From positions 868,001-932,000 of the forward strand of contig NZ_JAGIOB010000001.1 of assembly GCF_017876495.1 (NCBI RefSeq): a DNA stretch of 64,000 nucleotides, given 5' to 3'. The notes beneath the pieces were generated by a model. The model was given only the letters and a program-made list of their open reading frames with translations. It made no database searches and was not told the DNA's origin. The DNA is from Microlunatus capsulatus. Lineage in GTDB: Bacteria; Actinomycetota; Actinomycetes; Propionibacteriales; Propionibacteriaceae. Position numbers and translations under genes: made by a program. Positions 52,692 to 61,042 of this stretch are shown piece by piece; position 1 is the stretch's first letter; the number at the start of each line of letters is the position of its first letter.

Positions 52692-53050
52692 GTGATGCTC
52701 CCCACCTCACCGGTCCGGACCGGCGGCGACCTGGTCGATGACGGCGCCGACCCGGGCCCGCCGCTCGCGGCGACGACGCGCTCGGTGCCCACGGCCCCGG
52801 GGCACGCCGGTCGCTGCCCACGAGACCTTCCTGACCAGGAGGGGCCGGGATGACAGGACCCCCGGTCATCAGACCGGGTGGGGCCCACCCCCTGCTCCTC
52901 GTCCGGCCCCGGGACGTCCGTCGTGATCGTTACCCTGGAACGGCGCCGTCCCGGCCGCCCGGTCGTAGGGTCGAGGTGCTGGCGCCCCGCAGGGCCGTGA
53001 CCGAGCCCGCGAGCCCGCCTGCACCCACCTCGACGACGAGGAGCACCGGC
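52692..53050. other. 359-bp intergenic region
   Basis: Contains a 14-nt palindrome CCGGTCCGGACCGG at 52710-52723 just after arr, which may act as a terminator. A TAGGGT at about 52965 could be the promoter of the FG-GAP gene, with a leader of about 80 nt. Nothing else recognised. Confidence 0.4.
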
Positions 53051-54571
53051 ATGGCGAAGCGGCACCTGGTCCTGATCGTGACGATGACCCTCACCTCGGT
53101 GCTGGTCCCGCTCCCGGGAGCTCACGCCGCGCCGCCGGGGTGCCAGACCGAGGTTCCCGTCTCCGGCGACCTGGACGGCGACGGCCTGGCCGACCTGGTG
53201 GTCGGGCTCCCCGGGTGGGACGGCACCGGCGCGGTCGACCTCAGGCTGACGTCGGCGCCGAGCCGCCTGCTGCTCCCCGCCGACCTCGGGCTGCAGCCCG
53301 ACGCCGGGGACGCCTTCGGCGCGGCCGTCGCGCTGGGCGACCTCGACGCCGACGGCTGCGACGAGCTCGTCGTCGGCGCCCCGGGCACGCTCGACGGCGC
53401 CGGTCGGGTCCACGTCGTCCCCGGCTCCCCCAGCGGCGTCCGGGCCTCCGGCCGGGTCACCCTCGACGCCGACGCCTCGCCGGCGGACCGGTTCGGTGCC
53501 TCGCTCGCGGTGGCCGAGCGGCCGGGCCCCACCGAGCTGACCGCGGGCGCCGACCTGTGGGTGGGCTCCCCCGACGACAGCCCCTCGGCCGTCCGCCGCA
53601 CCGGCTCGGTGGCGCACTTCGCCGTCCCCGCCGGCGGGACCCGCCCGGTGCTGGTCGAGAAGCTGAGCCAGGCGAGCCCGGGCGTGCCCGGGGCCGGCGA
53701 GGTCGACGACCGGTTCGGGTCCGTGCTCGCGGCCACCCGCTACGGCGTCCTGGTCGGGGTGCCCGGCGAGGACGTCGGCGCTCGCCGCGACGCGGGTGCG
53801 GTCACGGTCCTGCGGCTCGGCGGGCTCGGGGCCGGCGTCGACCGGGCCGTCGGCTGGACGCAGGACAGCCCCGGGGTGGCGGGCACCGCGGAGGCCGGGG
53901 ACCGTTTCGGCGCCGCGCTCGCAGCGCGTCCCGGGCACGTCGTCGTCGGGGTCCCGGGCGAGGACGTCGGCACCCGGCAGGACGCGGGCATGGTGCAGGT
54001 GTTCGACGCCTCCGACCGCGGTGCGCTCGTCCCCCGCCGGGGCCTGACGCAGGACGCCGCGGGCATCCCCGGCACCGCCGAAGCCGGCGACCAGCTCGGT
54101 GCCGCCGTCCTCGTCGGCGCCAACGTGGGCTGCGGGGAGGGCGTCATCCAGGCGGTGGTGGGCGCGCCGGGCGAGGACATCCGCGTCGGGGGCCGGACAC
54201 GGGCCGACGCCGGGACCATCCTGGTCGTGCCGCTCACCGCGCAGCGGGAGTGCCAGGCGCGCTACGACGACCAGGCCGGCCGGCTCGAGGGCTCGGTCGA
54301 GGCCGGCGACCGGTTGGGCGCCGTCCTGGGCCTGGGCCGGGTCCGCGACGACCACGACGACGAGACCGGCGACCGCGCCTACGTCGCCGTGCCCGGGGAG
54401 GACCGCGGAGCCGTCGTCGACGCCGGCCTGGTGGTCGCCACGGCCAGCGGGACGGGGGCCGGGGCCTACGACCTGCAGGTGGCGGGGCGGCGTCAGCCGT
54501 CCGTCGGGTTCAGCGGAGGGGCTACCACCCGGCAGCGCTACGGGACCGTGCTCGCCACCCCCACCGGCTGA
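53051..54571 (+). CDS. Secreted FG-GAP (integrin-alpha-like) repeat protein
   Basis: A 506-residue secreted protein with a signal peptide (cleavage near GAHAAPPG) and an integrin-alpha-type beta-propeller. Calcium-loop motifs of the kind DLDGDGLADLVVG and DLDADGCDELVVG occur early. At least four later repeats share a GTAEAGDRFGAAL-like segment with a following GVPGEDVGxxxDAG block, spaced by about 60 residues. Such propellers bind calcium and often ligands or carbohydrates. ATG at 53051 has GAGGAGC upstream. No sortase signal or membrane anchor is seen. Confidence 0.88.
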   Translation: MAKRHLVLIVTMTLTSVLVPLPGAHAAPPGCQTEVPVSGDLDGDGLADLVVGLPGWDGTGAVDLRLTSAPSRLLLPADLGLQPDAGDAFGAAVALGDLDADGCDELVVGAPGTLDGAGRVHVVPGSPSGVRASGRVTLDADASPADRFGASLAVAERPGPTELTAGADLWVGSPDDSPSAVRRTGSVAHFAVPAGGTRPVLVEKLSQASPGVPGAGEVDDRFGSVLAATRYGVLVGVPGEDVGARRDAGAVTVLRLGGLGAGVDRAVGWTQDSPGVAGTAEAGDRFGAALAARPGHVVVGVPGEDVGTRQDAGMVQVFDASDRGALVPRRGLTQDAAGIPGTAEAGDQLGAAVLVGANVGCGEGVIQAVVGAPGEDIRVGGRTRADAGTILVVPLTAQRECQARYDDQAGRLEGSVEAGDRLGAVLGLGRVRDDHDDETGDRAYVAVPGEDRGAVVDAGLVVATASGTGAGAYDLQVAGRRQPSVGFSGGATTRQRYGTVLATPTG

Positions 54572-54689
54572 GCCGTGGGCGACCCCTCGTCGGCGGTGGG
54601 CTGTTGCACCCCTTGGACTGAAATCTATCTCTGTGCGCCGAGCCGCTCTCGGAACGCGTCGATGGGCGTGGAGGCGCACCTCGCATCAG

Positions 54690-54731
54690 CGTGTGACTTC
54701 GCGAGGCGTACTCACCACGCGAAGTCACACG
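54690..54731. repeat. Hairpin in lower-GC intergenic DNA
   Basis: Perfect 14-nt arms 54690-54703 (CGTGTGACTTCGCG) and 54718-54731 with a 14-nt loop. It lies between the FG-GAP gene and the tRNA, in AT-richer DNA. It may be a terminator or a dispersed repeat. Confidence 0.5.
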
Positions 54732-54796
54732 GTGTCGCGCCGACGCCGGCCTGAGCAGCCAAGGCTCGCGGGCGGCCGGTCGCGGAGGGTGTGATG

Positions 54797-54870
54797 TGGG
54801 GCGGGCGGGGCTCGAACCCGCGACCCAGGGATTATGAGTCCCCTGCTCTGACCGGCTGAGCTACCGCCCC
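54797..54870 (-). tRNA. tRNA with CAT anticodon (Met, possibly Ile2)
   Basis: A 74-nt cloverleaf on the minus strand. Acceptor stem GGGGCGG/CCGCCCC, D-arm with TAGCTCAGCCGGTCAGAGC, anticodon loop CTCATAA with anticodon CAT, variable loop, and T-arm GCGGGTTCGAGCCCCGC. The discriminator is A and CCA is not encoded. The anticodon stem GGGGA/TCCCT and the sequence AGAGCAGGGGACTCATAATC look as much like tRNA-Ile2 (lysidine-modified by TilS) as elongator tRNA-Met. Which one it is needs a covariance model. Confidence 0.9.
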
Positions 54871-54939
54871 TCGCGACCGCCCACCCTACTCGCCGCTCGC
54901 GCCCCCTCCTGACGTCCGGCCGGAGCCAGCCGCGGGTCC

Positions 54940-54945
54940 TAGGCT
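54940..54945 (+). promoter_or_regulatory. Leaderless -10 box for GNAT gene
   Basis: TAGGCT with 6 nt to the GTG at 54952. Confidence 0.5.
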
Positions 54946-54951
54946 GCGGCC

Positions 54952-55479
54952 GTGGACAGCAGGAGGATCCGGGACGCGAGCCCCGACGACGCCGCCGCCT
55001 GCGCGGCCGTCTACGCCCCGTACGTGCTGGGCTCGACGGCCACCTTCGAGCTGGAGCCGCCGTCGACGGCCGAGATGGCCGACCGGATCGCCGCCGCGCA
55101 GGAGCGGCACGCCTGGCTCGTCCTCGAGGACGACGGGGTGCTCGTCGGGTACGCCTACGGCGGACCGTTCAAGGCCCGGCCCGCCTACCGGTGGACCTGC
55201 GAGGTGAGCGTCTACCTGGCCCAGGACCGGCGCAGCGCCGGTAGCGGCCGGGTCCTCTACACCGCCCTGCTCGACCGACTGGCCGCCCGCGGGTACCGGA
55301 CGGCCGCGGCCGGGATGACCCAGCCCAACGAGCCCAGCGCCGCGCTGCACCGCGCGCTGGGGTTCACCGAGGTCGGCACCTTCCGCCGGGTCGGCTGGAA
55401 GCTCGGCGGCTGGCACGACGTCACCTGGGTGCAGCGCGACCTCGCCGTCGGGGACGACCCGCCCGCCGAGCCGCGCTGA
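54952..55479 (+). CDS. GNAT N-acetyltransferase, PAT/MddA type
   Basis: A 175-residue acetyl-CoA-dependent acetyltransferase. IRDASPDDAAACAAVYAPYV at the start, TATFELEPPS, GYAYGGPFKARPAYRWTCE, VYLAQDRRSAGSGRVLY (acetyl-CoA loop) and LGFTEVGTFRRVGWKLGGWHD match phosphinothricin or methionine-sulfone acetyltransferases. The pyrophosphate loop here is R-S-A-G-S-G, close to the usual R-x-x-G-x-G/A. Substrate may be a methionine analogue or herbicide-like amino acid. The mRNA is probably leaderless. Confidence 0.9.
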   Translation: MDSRRIRDASPDDAAACAAVYAPYVLGSTATFELEPPSTAEMADRIAAAQERHAWLVLEDDGVLVGYAYGGPFKARPAYRWTCEVSVYLAQDRRSAGSGRVLYTALLDRLAARGYRTAAAGMTQPNEPSAALHRALGFTEVGTFRRVGWKLGGWHDVTWVQRDLAVGDDPPAEPR

Positions 55480-55546
55480 CCGGATCGGACCGGACCGCGC
55501 CGACCCGACCCTGGCGGCGCCGGTCCTGCGGTGCCACAGTGACGAG

Positions 55547-56002
55547 ATGAGCACGTCCATCTACGAGCGCGCCGGCGGCATGCCGGCCTTCCTGGCCCTG
55601 GCGAGGGCGCACCACGCGCGCTGCCTGGCCGACCCGGAGCTCAACCACCCCTTCAGCCACGACGGACTGGACCCGCAGCACGTCGAGCGGCTGGGCGCCT
55701 ACTGGGCCGAGGTGCTCGGCGGACCGCCCACCTTCTCGGAGGACCTCGGCGACCACGCCGCCGTGCTGCGGATGCACTCCGGCAACGGCGACGTCAGCGA
55801 CCTCGGCCGGCGCTTCGTCCGCTGCTTCGTCGAGGCCGCGGACGACGCCGGGCTGCCCGAGGACCCCGCGCTGCGGGCGACCCTGCGCGCCTACATGGAG
55901 TGGGCGGTCGCCGACGTCCTCGAGCACGAGCGGCCCGAGGACGTCCCGGCCCACCTGCCCATGCCCCGCTGGGGCTGGGACGGGCCCGCGACGCGGACCT
56001 GA
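55547..56002 (+). CDS. Truncated haemoglobin (group II/III-like globin)
   Basis: A 151-residue globin of the truncated 2-over-2 class. Motifs are SIYERAGGMPAFLALARAHH, ELNHPFSHDGLDPQHVERL, TFSEDLGD and a proximal-His region AAVLRMHSGN; a C-terminal LPMPRWGWDG is typical of the bacterial group. Such proteins bind oxygen or NO for detoxification or sensing. Start ATG at 55547 has GACGAG upstream. It converges with the PRC-barrel gene. Confidence 0.88.
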   Translation: MSTSIYERAGGMPAFLALARAHHARCLADPELNHPFSHDGLDPQHVERLGAYWAEVLGGPPTFSEDLGDHAAVLRMHSGNGDVSDLGRRFVRCFVEAADDAGLPEDPALRATLRAYMEWAVADVLEHERPEDVPAHLPMPRWGWDGPATRT

Positions 56003-56003
56003 G

Positions 56004-56360
56004 TCAGCGGCGGCCGAGGCGGCGCTCGCCGCCGGCGCCCCGCTCGTAGGGCAGGCCGTAGTGGGCGTAGATGCCCGGCTCGGCCGCTGAGTCCAGCTCG
56101 CCGTCGGTCTCGATCGACGGGGCGTCCTTCGCGACCTTCTTGTCCGTCATCACGCGGATGTGCTTGGGCGCCACGCGCGCACCGATCAGCGGCACGAAGA
56201 TCAGGCGGCCGCCGCCGACGAGCCCCACCTTGACGGTGGCGAAGACGGCCTCGTCGGTGGAGGTGTCGAAGTAGACGGCCTCCAGGTTGCCGATCTTCGA
56301 GCCCTCCTGGTCCACCACGCTCTGGCCCCGCCAGTCACGGATGTCGTCCACGTCGAACAT
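56004..56360 (-). CDS. PRC-barrel domain protein
   Basis: A 118-residue soluble protein. It begins MFDVDDIRDWRGQSVVDQEG and continues SKIGNLEAVYFDTSTDEAVF, the signature of the PRC-barrel fold found in ribosome-maturation and photosynthetic-reaction-centre proteins; many actinomycete copies are stress-related but unassigned. The C-terminus is basic (GAGGERRLGRR). A strong GAGGAGGA lies 3-4 nt upstream of the ATG. Confidence 0.85.
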   Translation of the reverse strand: MFDVDDIRDWRGQSVVDQEGSKIGNLEAVYFDTSTDEAVFATVKVGLVGGGRLIFVPLIGARVAPKHIRVMTDKKVAKDAPSIETDGELDSAAEPGIYAHYGLPYERGAGGERRLGRR

Positions 56361-56698
56361 CGGTCCTCCTCGTCCTCACCGCACCCGGCCGTCCGGGTGC
56401 CGCACGGGGCCTCACTGTACGGCCGGCGCGCCGGGCGGCGGCCGCGCCACCCCTGCCGACGCGCGGTCAGCCGGGCCTCCTTCCGCGCAGGGGTGCGGTC
56501 GGCGACACTACGAGCAGAACGCGAGACGTCAGGGCTCGCGCGCGTCGCCGAGGACCGTCGACCCGCACCGGGGTGCTGCTGCATCCGTCTGCGGACCCCG
56601 CACGGAAGACCCACGGAGCGGCGAGCGTCGAGATCGGGGCTGAGCGGCGAGAACCGTGCGCGGGGTGACCCCTCGGGCACCTGGAGTGAGGAACAGAC
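56361..56698. promoter_or_regulatory. 338-bp divergent region upstream of ABC operon
   Basis: Separates the PRC-barrel gene and the sugar transporter operon. It holds a perfect 8-bp hairpin (GCACCCGG-CCGT-CCGGGTGC, 56381-56400) near the PRC-barrel start. No clear LacI- or GntR-type operator was seen near the transporter. Confidence 0.35.
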
Positions 56699-58033
56699 AT
56701 GGCGTTGAACCGTCGGCAGATCTTGACGAGCGGCCTCGGCCTCGGCGCGGCGGCGGGGCTCAGCTCCTGCGCCGGGCTGACCGGGAAGTCGTCCAGCGAC
56801 GCCCCCAGCACCTCCAGCTCGGGCTCGGGAGGCGACCTCCAGGCCGAGCTGACCTTCGTCAACTGGTCGGGCGACACCGAGAAGAAGGCCTTCGACGCCG
56901 TCATCAAGGCGTTCGAGGCGGCCAACCCCGGCATCACCGTCAAGACCGAGACGGTCCCCTACGCGAGCGTCCAGACCAACCTGGACTCCCGCTTCCAGGC
57001 GGGCAACCCGCCGGACCTCTTCCGCGTCTCCTACATCGACATCGGCCAGTACACGAGCCAGGACGTGCTGCTCGACGTCTCCGGCACCTTCGACCAGGCC
57101 AAGATCGACGCCTTCGTGCCCGGCCTGTGGCAGGGCGTCGTCTACGACGGCAAGCCCTACGGCGTCCCGCACCAGATCGACACGACCGCGATCCTCTACC
57201 GCAAGGACTCCTTCGAGGCCGCCGGCATCACCAACATCCCGACCGGCCTGGACGACGCCTGGAGCTGGGAGGAGTTCGCCGACGCGAACCGCAAGCTCGA
57301 GGGCATCGTCAAGGGCAAGCAGAGCCCGTTCATCTACGACTGGCAGAGCGCCGGCGCCTACCGCTGGCTGTCCTGGCTCTTCCAGGCCGGCGGCAACGCC
57401 CTCGGCGAGGACCTGCGCACCCCGGCCATCGACTCCGACGCGGGCCGCAAGGCCGTCGAGTTCACCCAGAGCTTCTTCACCAACGAGTGGGTGCCGCGCA
57501 ACAGCTCGGTGAAGTCGGCGACCTACCCCGACTCGGTGTTCATCGCCGGCACCGTGGCGATGGCCTTCGCCGGCGACTTCCTCATCCCGGGCATCGAGGA
57601 CGGCGTCAAGGGCAAGTTCGAGTACGGCGCCATGCCGATGCCGCGCGACGTCAACGCGGCCAGCGACCTGGGCGGCAACGCGATCGTCGCGGCCAAGGAC
57701 GGCAAGAACACCGAGGCGGCCGCCCGCTTCCTGGAGTTCATCGTCACCGAGGAGCAGCAGCGCACCTTCTGCGAGGCGACGGGCCAGCTGCCGACGCTCA
57801 ACGCGCTGACGACGGCCGAGCTCGACTTCGCCGTCCAGCCCGAGCTGATGAAGACCTTCGTCGAGCAGGCCACCACCATCACCCCGGAGCAGGTCCGTCA
57901 GGTGACGGTGCCCCAGTTCGCCCAGATCAACACCGCCCTGCAGGCCGAGCTGGAGAAGGCGTTCCTCGGCGGCGCCTCCCCCGCCGACACCACGGCGGCT
58001 CTCGCGGCCGCCATCGAGAAGGCCGCCCCGTGA
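56699..58033 (+). CDS. Sugar ABC transporter substrate-binding lipoprotein
   Basis: Extracellular solute-binding protein family 1, 444 residues. The signal peptide contains a twin-arginine NRRQIL and a lipobox LSSC (Cys24), so it should be exported by Tat and lipid-anchored. The mature part has FVNWSGDTEKKAFDAVIKAF at its start and typical VPHQIDTTAILYRKDSFEAAG, consistent with binding of a sugar or oligosaccharide. It is the first gene of a three-gene operon (GAGGAA Shine-Dalgarno), coupled to the first permease. Confidence 0.92.
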   Translation: MALNRRQILTSGLGLGAAAGLSSCAGLTGKSSSDAPSTSSSGSGGDLQAELTFVNWSGDTEKKAFDAVIKAFEAANPGITVKTETVPYASVQTNLDSRFQAGNPPDLFRVSYIDIGQYTSQDVLLDVSGTFDQAKIDAFVPGLWQGVVYDGKPYGVPHQIDTTAILYRKDSFEAAGITNIPTGLDDAWSWEEFADANRKLEGIVKGKQSPFIYDWQSAGAYRWLSWLFQAGGNALGEDLRTPAIDSDAGRKAVEFTQSFFTNEWVPRNSSVKSATYPDSVFIAGTVAMAFAGDFLIPGIEDGVKGKFEYGAMPMPRDVNAASDLGGNAIVAAKDGKNTEAAARFLEFIVTEEQQRTFCEATGQLPTLNALTTAELDFAVQPELMKTFVEQATTITPEQVRQVTVPQFAQINTALQAELEKAFLGGASPADTTAALAAAIEKAAP

Positions 58034-58965
58034 CAGCGGTCTCGGCGCTGCCGGCGACGTCGTCCCCCGCCGGTGGCGGGTCGCGGCGCCGGCGGCCGCG
58101 CTGGGACCGGTCCGCCATCGCCTTCCTGGCCCCGGCCCTGGTGCTCTCCATCGGGTTCCTGATCATCCCGATGGTCGCGGCCTTCGTGTACTCCACGGCC
58201 AAGATCGCCCCGCTGAGCGGGAAGATCACCTGGCTGGGCCTCGAGAACTACGCCACGATGTTCGACGACCCGGTGTTCTACCGCTCGCTGCTGAACACGG
58301 CCCTGTTCATGGTGATCACGGTCCCGCTGAGCATGGCCGTCGGCCTGGCGCTGGCGGTGCTGATGAACTCGGTGCTGCCCGGCCGCAAGGTGGTCCGGAC
58401 GATCATCTACCTGCCGCTGGTCATCTCCGGCGTGGCCGTGGGCCTCATCGGCACGTTCCTCTTCAACGAGACGATCGGCGTCTTCAACGGCCTGGCCACC
58501 TCGCTCGGCCTGCCCAACGCCTCCTGGCAGTCCAGCGGCATCCCGGCGTTCGCGTCGCTCGTGCTGATCACGCTGTGGATCCGGGTCGGCTTCACCATGA
58601 TCATCTACCTGGCCGGGCTGCAGGCCGTGCCGCAGGAGCTGTACGAGTCGGCCTCGGTGGAGGGCGCCTCGGGCTGGCAGAGCTTCCGGTTCATCACCTT
58701 CCCGCTGCTCGGGCCGTCGACGTTCTTCCTGCTGATCATGAACGTCATCTACTCGTTCCAGGTGTTCGACACCGTGTTCGTGCTGACCAACGGCGGACCC
58801 GGCGTGGCCACCGAGGTGCTCGGCACCTACGCCTACAAGACGGCCTTCGGCCCGGCCCGCGACCAGGGCTACGGAGCCGCGATCGGCGTCGTCATCTTCT
58901 TCCTCACGCTCATCTTCACGATCGTGCAGTGGCGCACGAACCGCAACCGGGACGAGACCGCCTGA
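58030..58965 (+). CDS. Sugar ABC transporter permease (MalF-type)
   Basis: A 311-residue inner-membrane permease with six helices. The EAA loop, which docks the ATPase, is YESASVEGASGWQSFRFITF followed by PLLGPS. The N-terminus holds a Ser/Arg-rich leader before the first helix. GTG at 58030 overlaps the binding-protein stop (GTGA), and the stop overlaps the next permease (TGATG). Confidence 0.93.
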   Translation: MTAVSALPATSSPAGGGSRRRRPRWDRSAIAFLAPALVLSIGFLIIPMVAAFVYSTAKIAPLSGKITWLGLENYATMFDDPVFYRSLLNTALFMVITVPLSMAVGLALAVLMNSVLPGRKVVRTIIYLPLVISGVAVGLIGTFLFNETIGVFNGLATSLGLPNASWQSSGIPAFASLVLITLWIRVGFTMIIYLAGLQAVPQELYESASVEGASGWQSFRFITFPLLGPSTFFLLIMNVIYSFQVFDTVFVLTNGGPGVATEVLGTYAYKTAFGPARDQGYGAAIGVVIFFLTLIFTIVQWRTNRNRDETA

Positions 58966-59858
58966 TGGCCATCACCGCACCCCGCGCCCTGGCGCCCACC
59001 CGCGTGGACGCCGACCGGAGCCCCGCCCCGCCGACCCGTCGTCGTCGCTCGAAGGTCGGGCTGGTGGTCCGGATCGTTCTCGCCGCGGTCACCGCCGTCG
59101 TCATGGCCTTCCCCCTGTGGATCATGCTGACGACGGCCTTCTCGGGCCAGCAGACCTTCGACGCGACCGTCAGCGTCGTCCCCCGGGAGTTCTCGCTGGA
59201 CAACTTCTCGCGGGTGCTCGACGCCTGGCCCGTGGGGCTCTGGTTCGGCAACTCGGTGGTGATCACCGTCATCACCACGGTGCTCACCGTGGTCGTCAGC
59301 GTGCTGGCCGGCTACGCGTTCGCGAAGCTGGTCTTCCCGGCCAAGAACGTGCTGTTCCTGGTCATGCTGGCCACGATGATGATCCCGACGCAGGCGATCC
59401 TCGTGCCGCAGTTCCGCATAGTCAACGGCCTGGGGCTGATCGGCACCTTCTGGGCGGTGATCATCCCGGGCGCGGCCGCGACCTTCGGGATCTTCCTGGC
59501 CCGGCAGTTCATGCTGGCCATCCCGAACGAGCTGATGGAGGCCGCCAAGCTCGACGGCGCGGGCAGCCTGCGGATCTTCTGGAGCATCGTGCTGCCGCTG
59601 TGCAAGCCGCTGCTGGCCGTGCTCACCCTGCTGGCGCTGATGTACCAGTGGAACGACTTCCTCTGGCCGCTGATCGCGCTCAAGGACCCGGACCTCTACA
59701 CGCTGCCGATCGGCCTGCAGTTCCTGCAGGGCCAGTACCAGACCGACTACGGCGCCCTGATGGCGATGACGCTGATCGCCGTCGCCCCGCTCGTGGTGCT
59801 GTTCCTGGCCTTCCAGCGGTTCTTCGTGCAGGGCCTGGCCACCACCGGGATCCGCTGA
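58965..59858 (+). CDS. Sugar ABC transporter permease (MalG-type)
   Basis: A 297-residue permease with six helices. The EAA motif is LMEAAKLDGAGSLRIFWSIV followed by LPLCKP. It pairs with the MalF-type permease. No ATP-binding gene follows, so the system must use a shared MsmK/UgpC-type ATPase encoded elsewhere. The next gene is convergent, 4 nt away. Confidence 0.93.
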   Translation: MAITAPRALAPTRVDADRSPAPPTRRRRSKVGLVVRIVLAAVTAVVMAFPLWIMLTTAFSGQQTFDATVSVVPREFSLDNFSRVLDAWPVGLWFGNSVVITVITTVLTVVVSVLAGYAFAKLVFPAKNVLFLVMLATMMIPTQAILVPQFRIVNGLGLIGTFWAVIIPGAAATFGIFLARQFMLAIPNELMEAAKLDGAGSLRIFWSIVLPLCKPLLAVLTLLALMYQWNDFLWPLIALKDPDLYTLPIGLQFLQGQYQTDYGALMAMTLIAVAPLVVLFLAFQRFFVQGLATTGIR

Positions 59859-59862
59859 GGTC

Positions 59863-60720
59863 CTAGCGGAGCCCGCCGGGGTGCACGTCGCCGTCCGTCC
59901 GCAGACGACGTCCCTCGCGGGCCCGCTTGGCCTGGAACTTGTGCCGGTGGCCCTGGCCCCAGAGCACCGCCCGGTGCTCGCGGTCCAGCTCGCCGTCGGC
60001 CACCAGCTGCTGCTGGCGGGGCCGGCCCTGCTCGGCCAACGTCCGCATGAGGTCGACGCCCGCCTGCTGGGAGGCCAGCACGTCGTCGACCAGCTGGTCG
60101 TCGACGGGGATCCCGTAGGCCTCGGCGAACACCGCCATCCGGTGCCGGCGGCGCGGCTTGCGCGCCATCCCGAGCACGTTCTGCCAGTACGCCCGGTCCC
60201 GGAACGGCACCAGGTAGTGCAACGCGTAGGCGATGTCGGTGCGCCGGGTGCCGATGGTGGCGTACTCCCAGTCGATCAGCCCGACCAGCCGGTCGTCGCG
60301 CCAGACGAGGTTCCAGGGCCCCACGTCGCCGTGGCAGACCAGGTGCTCCCCGCCGTCGCCGGTGCCGGTCTGGCCGTCGAACCAGGTGGGCGGCGTCGCG
60401 GGGCGCCAGCCGGCGACCGCGTCGTGGTAGCGGCGCAGCAGCTGCGCGACCTGGGCGACGGCCTCGTCGCCGGCCACCAGCCGGCAGGCGGCGTCGCCGG
60501 ACACGCCCTCGATGTAGCCGACGTCGTCGTGGTCCTCGGCGACGGGGCCGGGCCGCGGCGCCTCGGCGAAGCCGACCTCGGCCAGGTGCGCGAGCAGCGC
60601 GTGCACCGAGCCGGACCACGGCTGGCGGGGGTGGCGGACGACGTCGCCGATGCGCAGCACCGGCCGGTCCGCCCGCTCCTGCAGGATCTCGCCCTCGTCG
60701 GGGCGCGCGTCCGCCGTCAC
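59863..60720 (-). CDS. APH family phosphotransferase
   Basis: A 285-residue kinase-fold protein. Catalytic sequence is VCHGDVGPWNLVWRDD (Asp and Asn of the Brenner motif) and GLIDWEYATIGTRRTDIAYAL (metal Asp). The N-lobe is short (about 70 residues), ending GYIEGVSGD. The family phosphorylates small alcohols, choline or aminoglycosides; nothing here decides which. GTG at 60720 is favoured over an upstream frame. It is convergent with the transporter operon. Confidence 0.8.
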   Translation of the reverse strand: MTADARPDEGEILQERADRPVLRIGDVVRHPRQPWSGSVHALLAHLAEVGFAEAPRPGPVAEDHDDVGYIEGVSGDAACRLVAGDEAVAQVAQLLRRYHDAVAGWRPATPPTWFDGQTGTGDGGEHLVCHGDVGPWNLVWRDDRLVGLIDWEYATIGTRRTDIAYALHYLVPFRDRAYWQNVLGMARKPRRRHRMAVFAEAYGIPVDDQLVDDVLASQQAGVDLMRTLAEQGRPRQQQLVADGELDREHRAVLWGQGHRHKFQAKRAREGRRLRTDGDVHPGGLR

Positions 60721-60807
60721 CGGCGGGTCAGGACGACGTCGAGCACGCGCGGAGCCTACCGGCCCGCGGGCCGCCCGGTCGCCACCCGTTGGACGGGGGC
60801 GGGCCGG

Positions 60808-60813
60808 TAGCGT
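60808..60813 (+). promoter_or_regulatory. Leaderless -10 box for small acidic protein
   Basis: TAGCGT with 7 nt to the ATG at 60821. Confidence 0.45.
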
Positions 60814-60820
60814 GACGGCC

Positions 60821-61042
60821 ATGACCGACACCTCCGGACCCGCCCGCGACGACGTCCAGGACGACGAGCGGGTGGCCGAGCGGGCGCACCTGCTGCCCGA
60901 GGAGATCGCGGCCGGCAGCGACGACCCGACCGCCCAGGCCCAGCAGATCCTCAGCGAGTCCGACGAGCGCACCGACGACCCCGAGGGCACCCAGCAGGTG
61001 TTGCCGCAGGCCTACGAGAGCGACGCCGGGAACAGCCGCTAG
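60821..61042 (+). CDS. Small acidic hypothetical protein (73 aa)
   Basis: Unrecognised, strongly acidic, Asp/Glu/Gln-rich and probably disordered. It begins MTDTSGPARDDVQDDERV, with ERAHLLPEEIAAGSDDP in the middle. A leaderless -10 box 7 nt upstream supports transcription. Its TAG stop shares CTAG with the stop of convergent otsB. Confidence 0.6.
   Translation: MTDTSGPARDDVQDDERVAERAHLLPEEIAAGSDDPTAQAQQILSESDERTDDPEGTQQVLPQAYESDAGNSR

Noticed and set aside
54571-54951. Genomic island inserted at the CAT tRNA
   Set aside because: No integrase, direct repeat of the tRNA end or mobile genes are present on either side.
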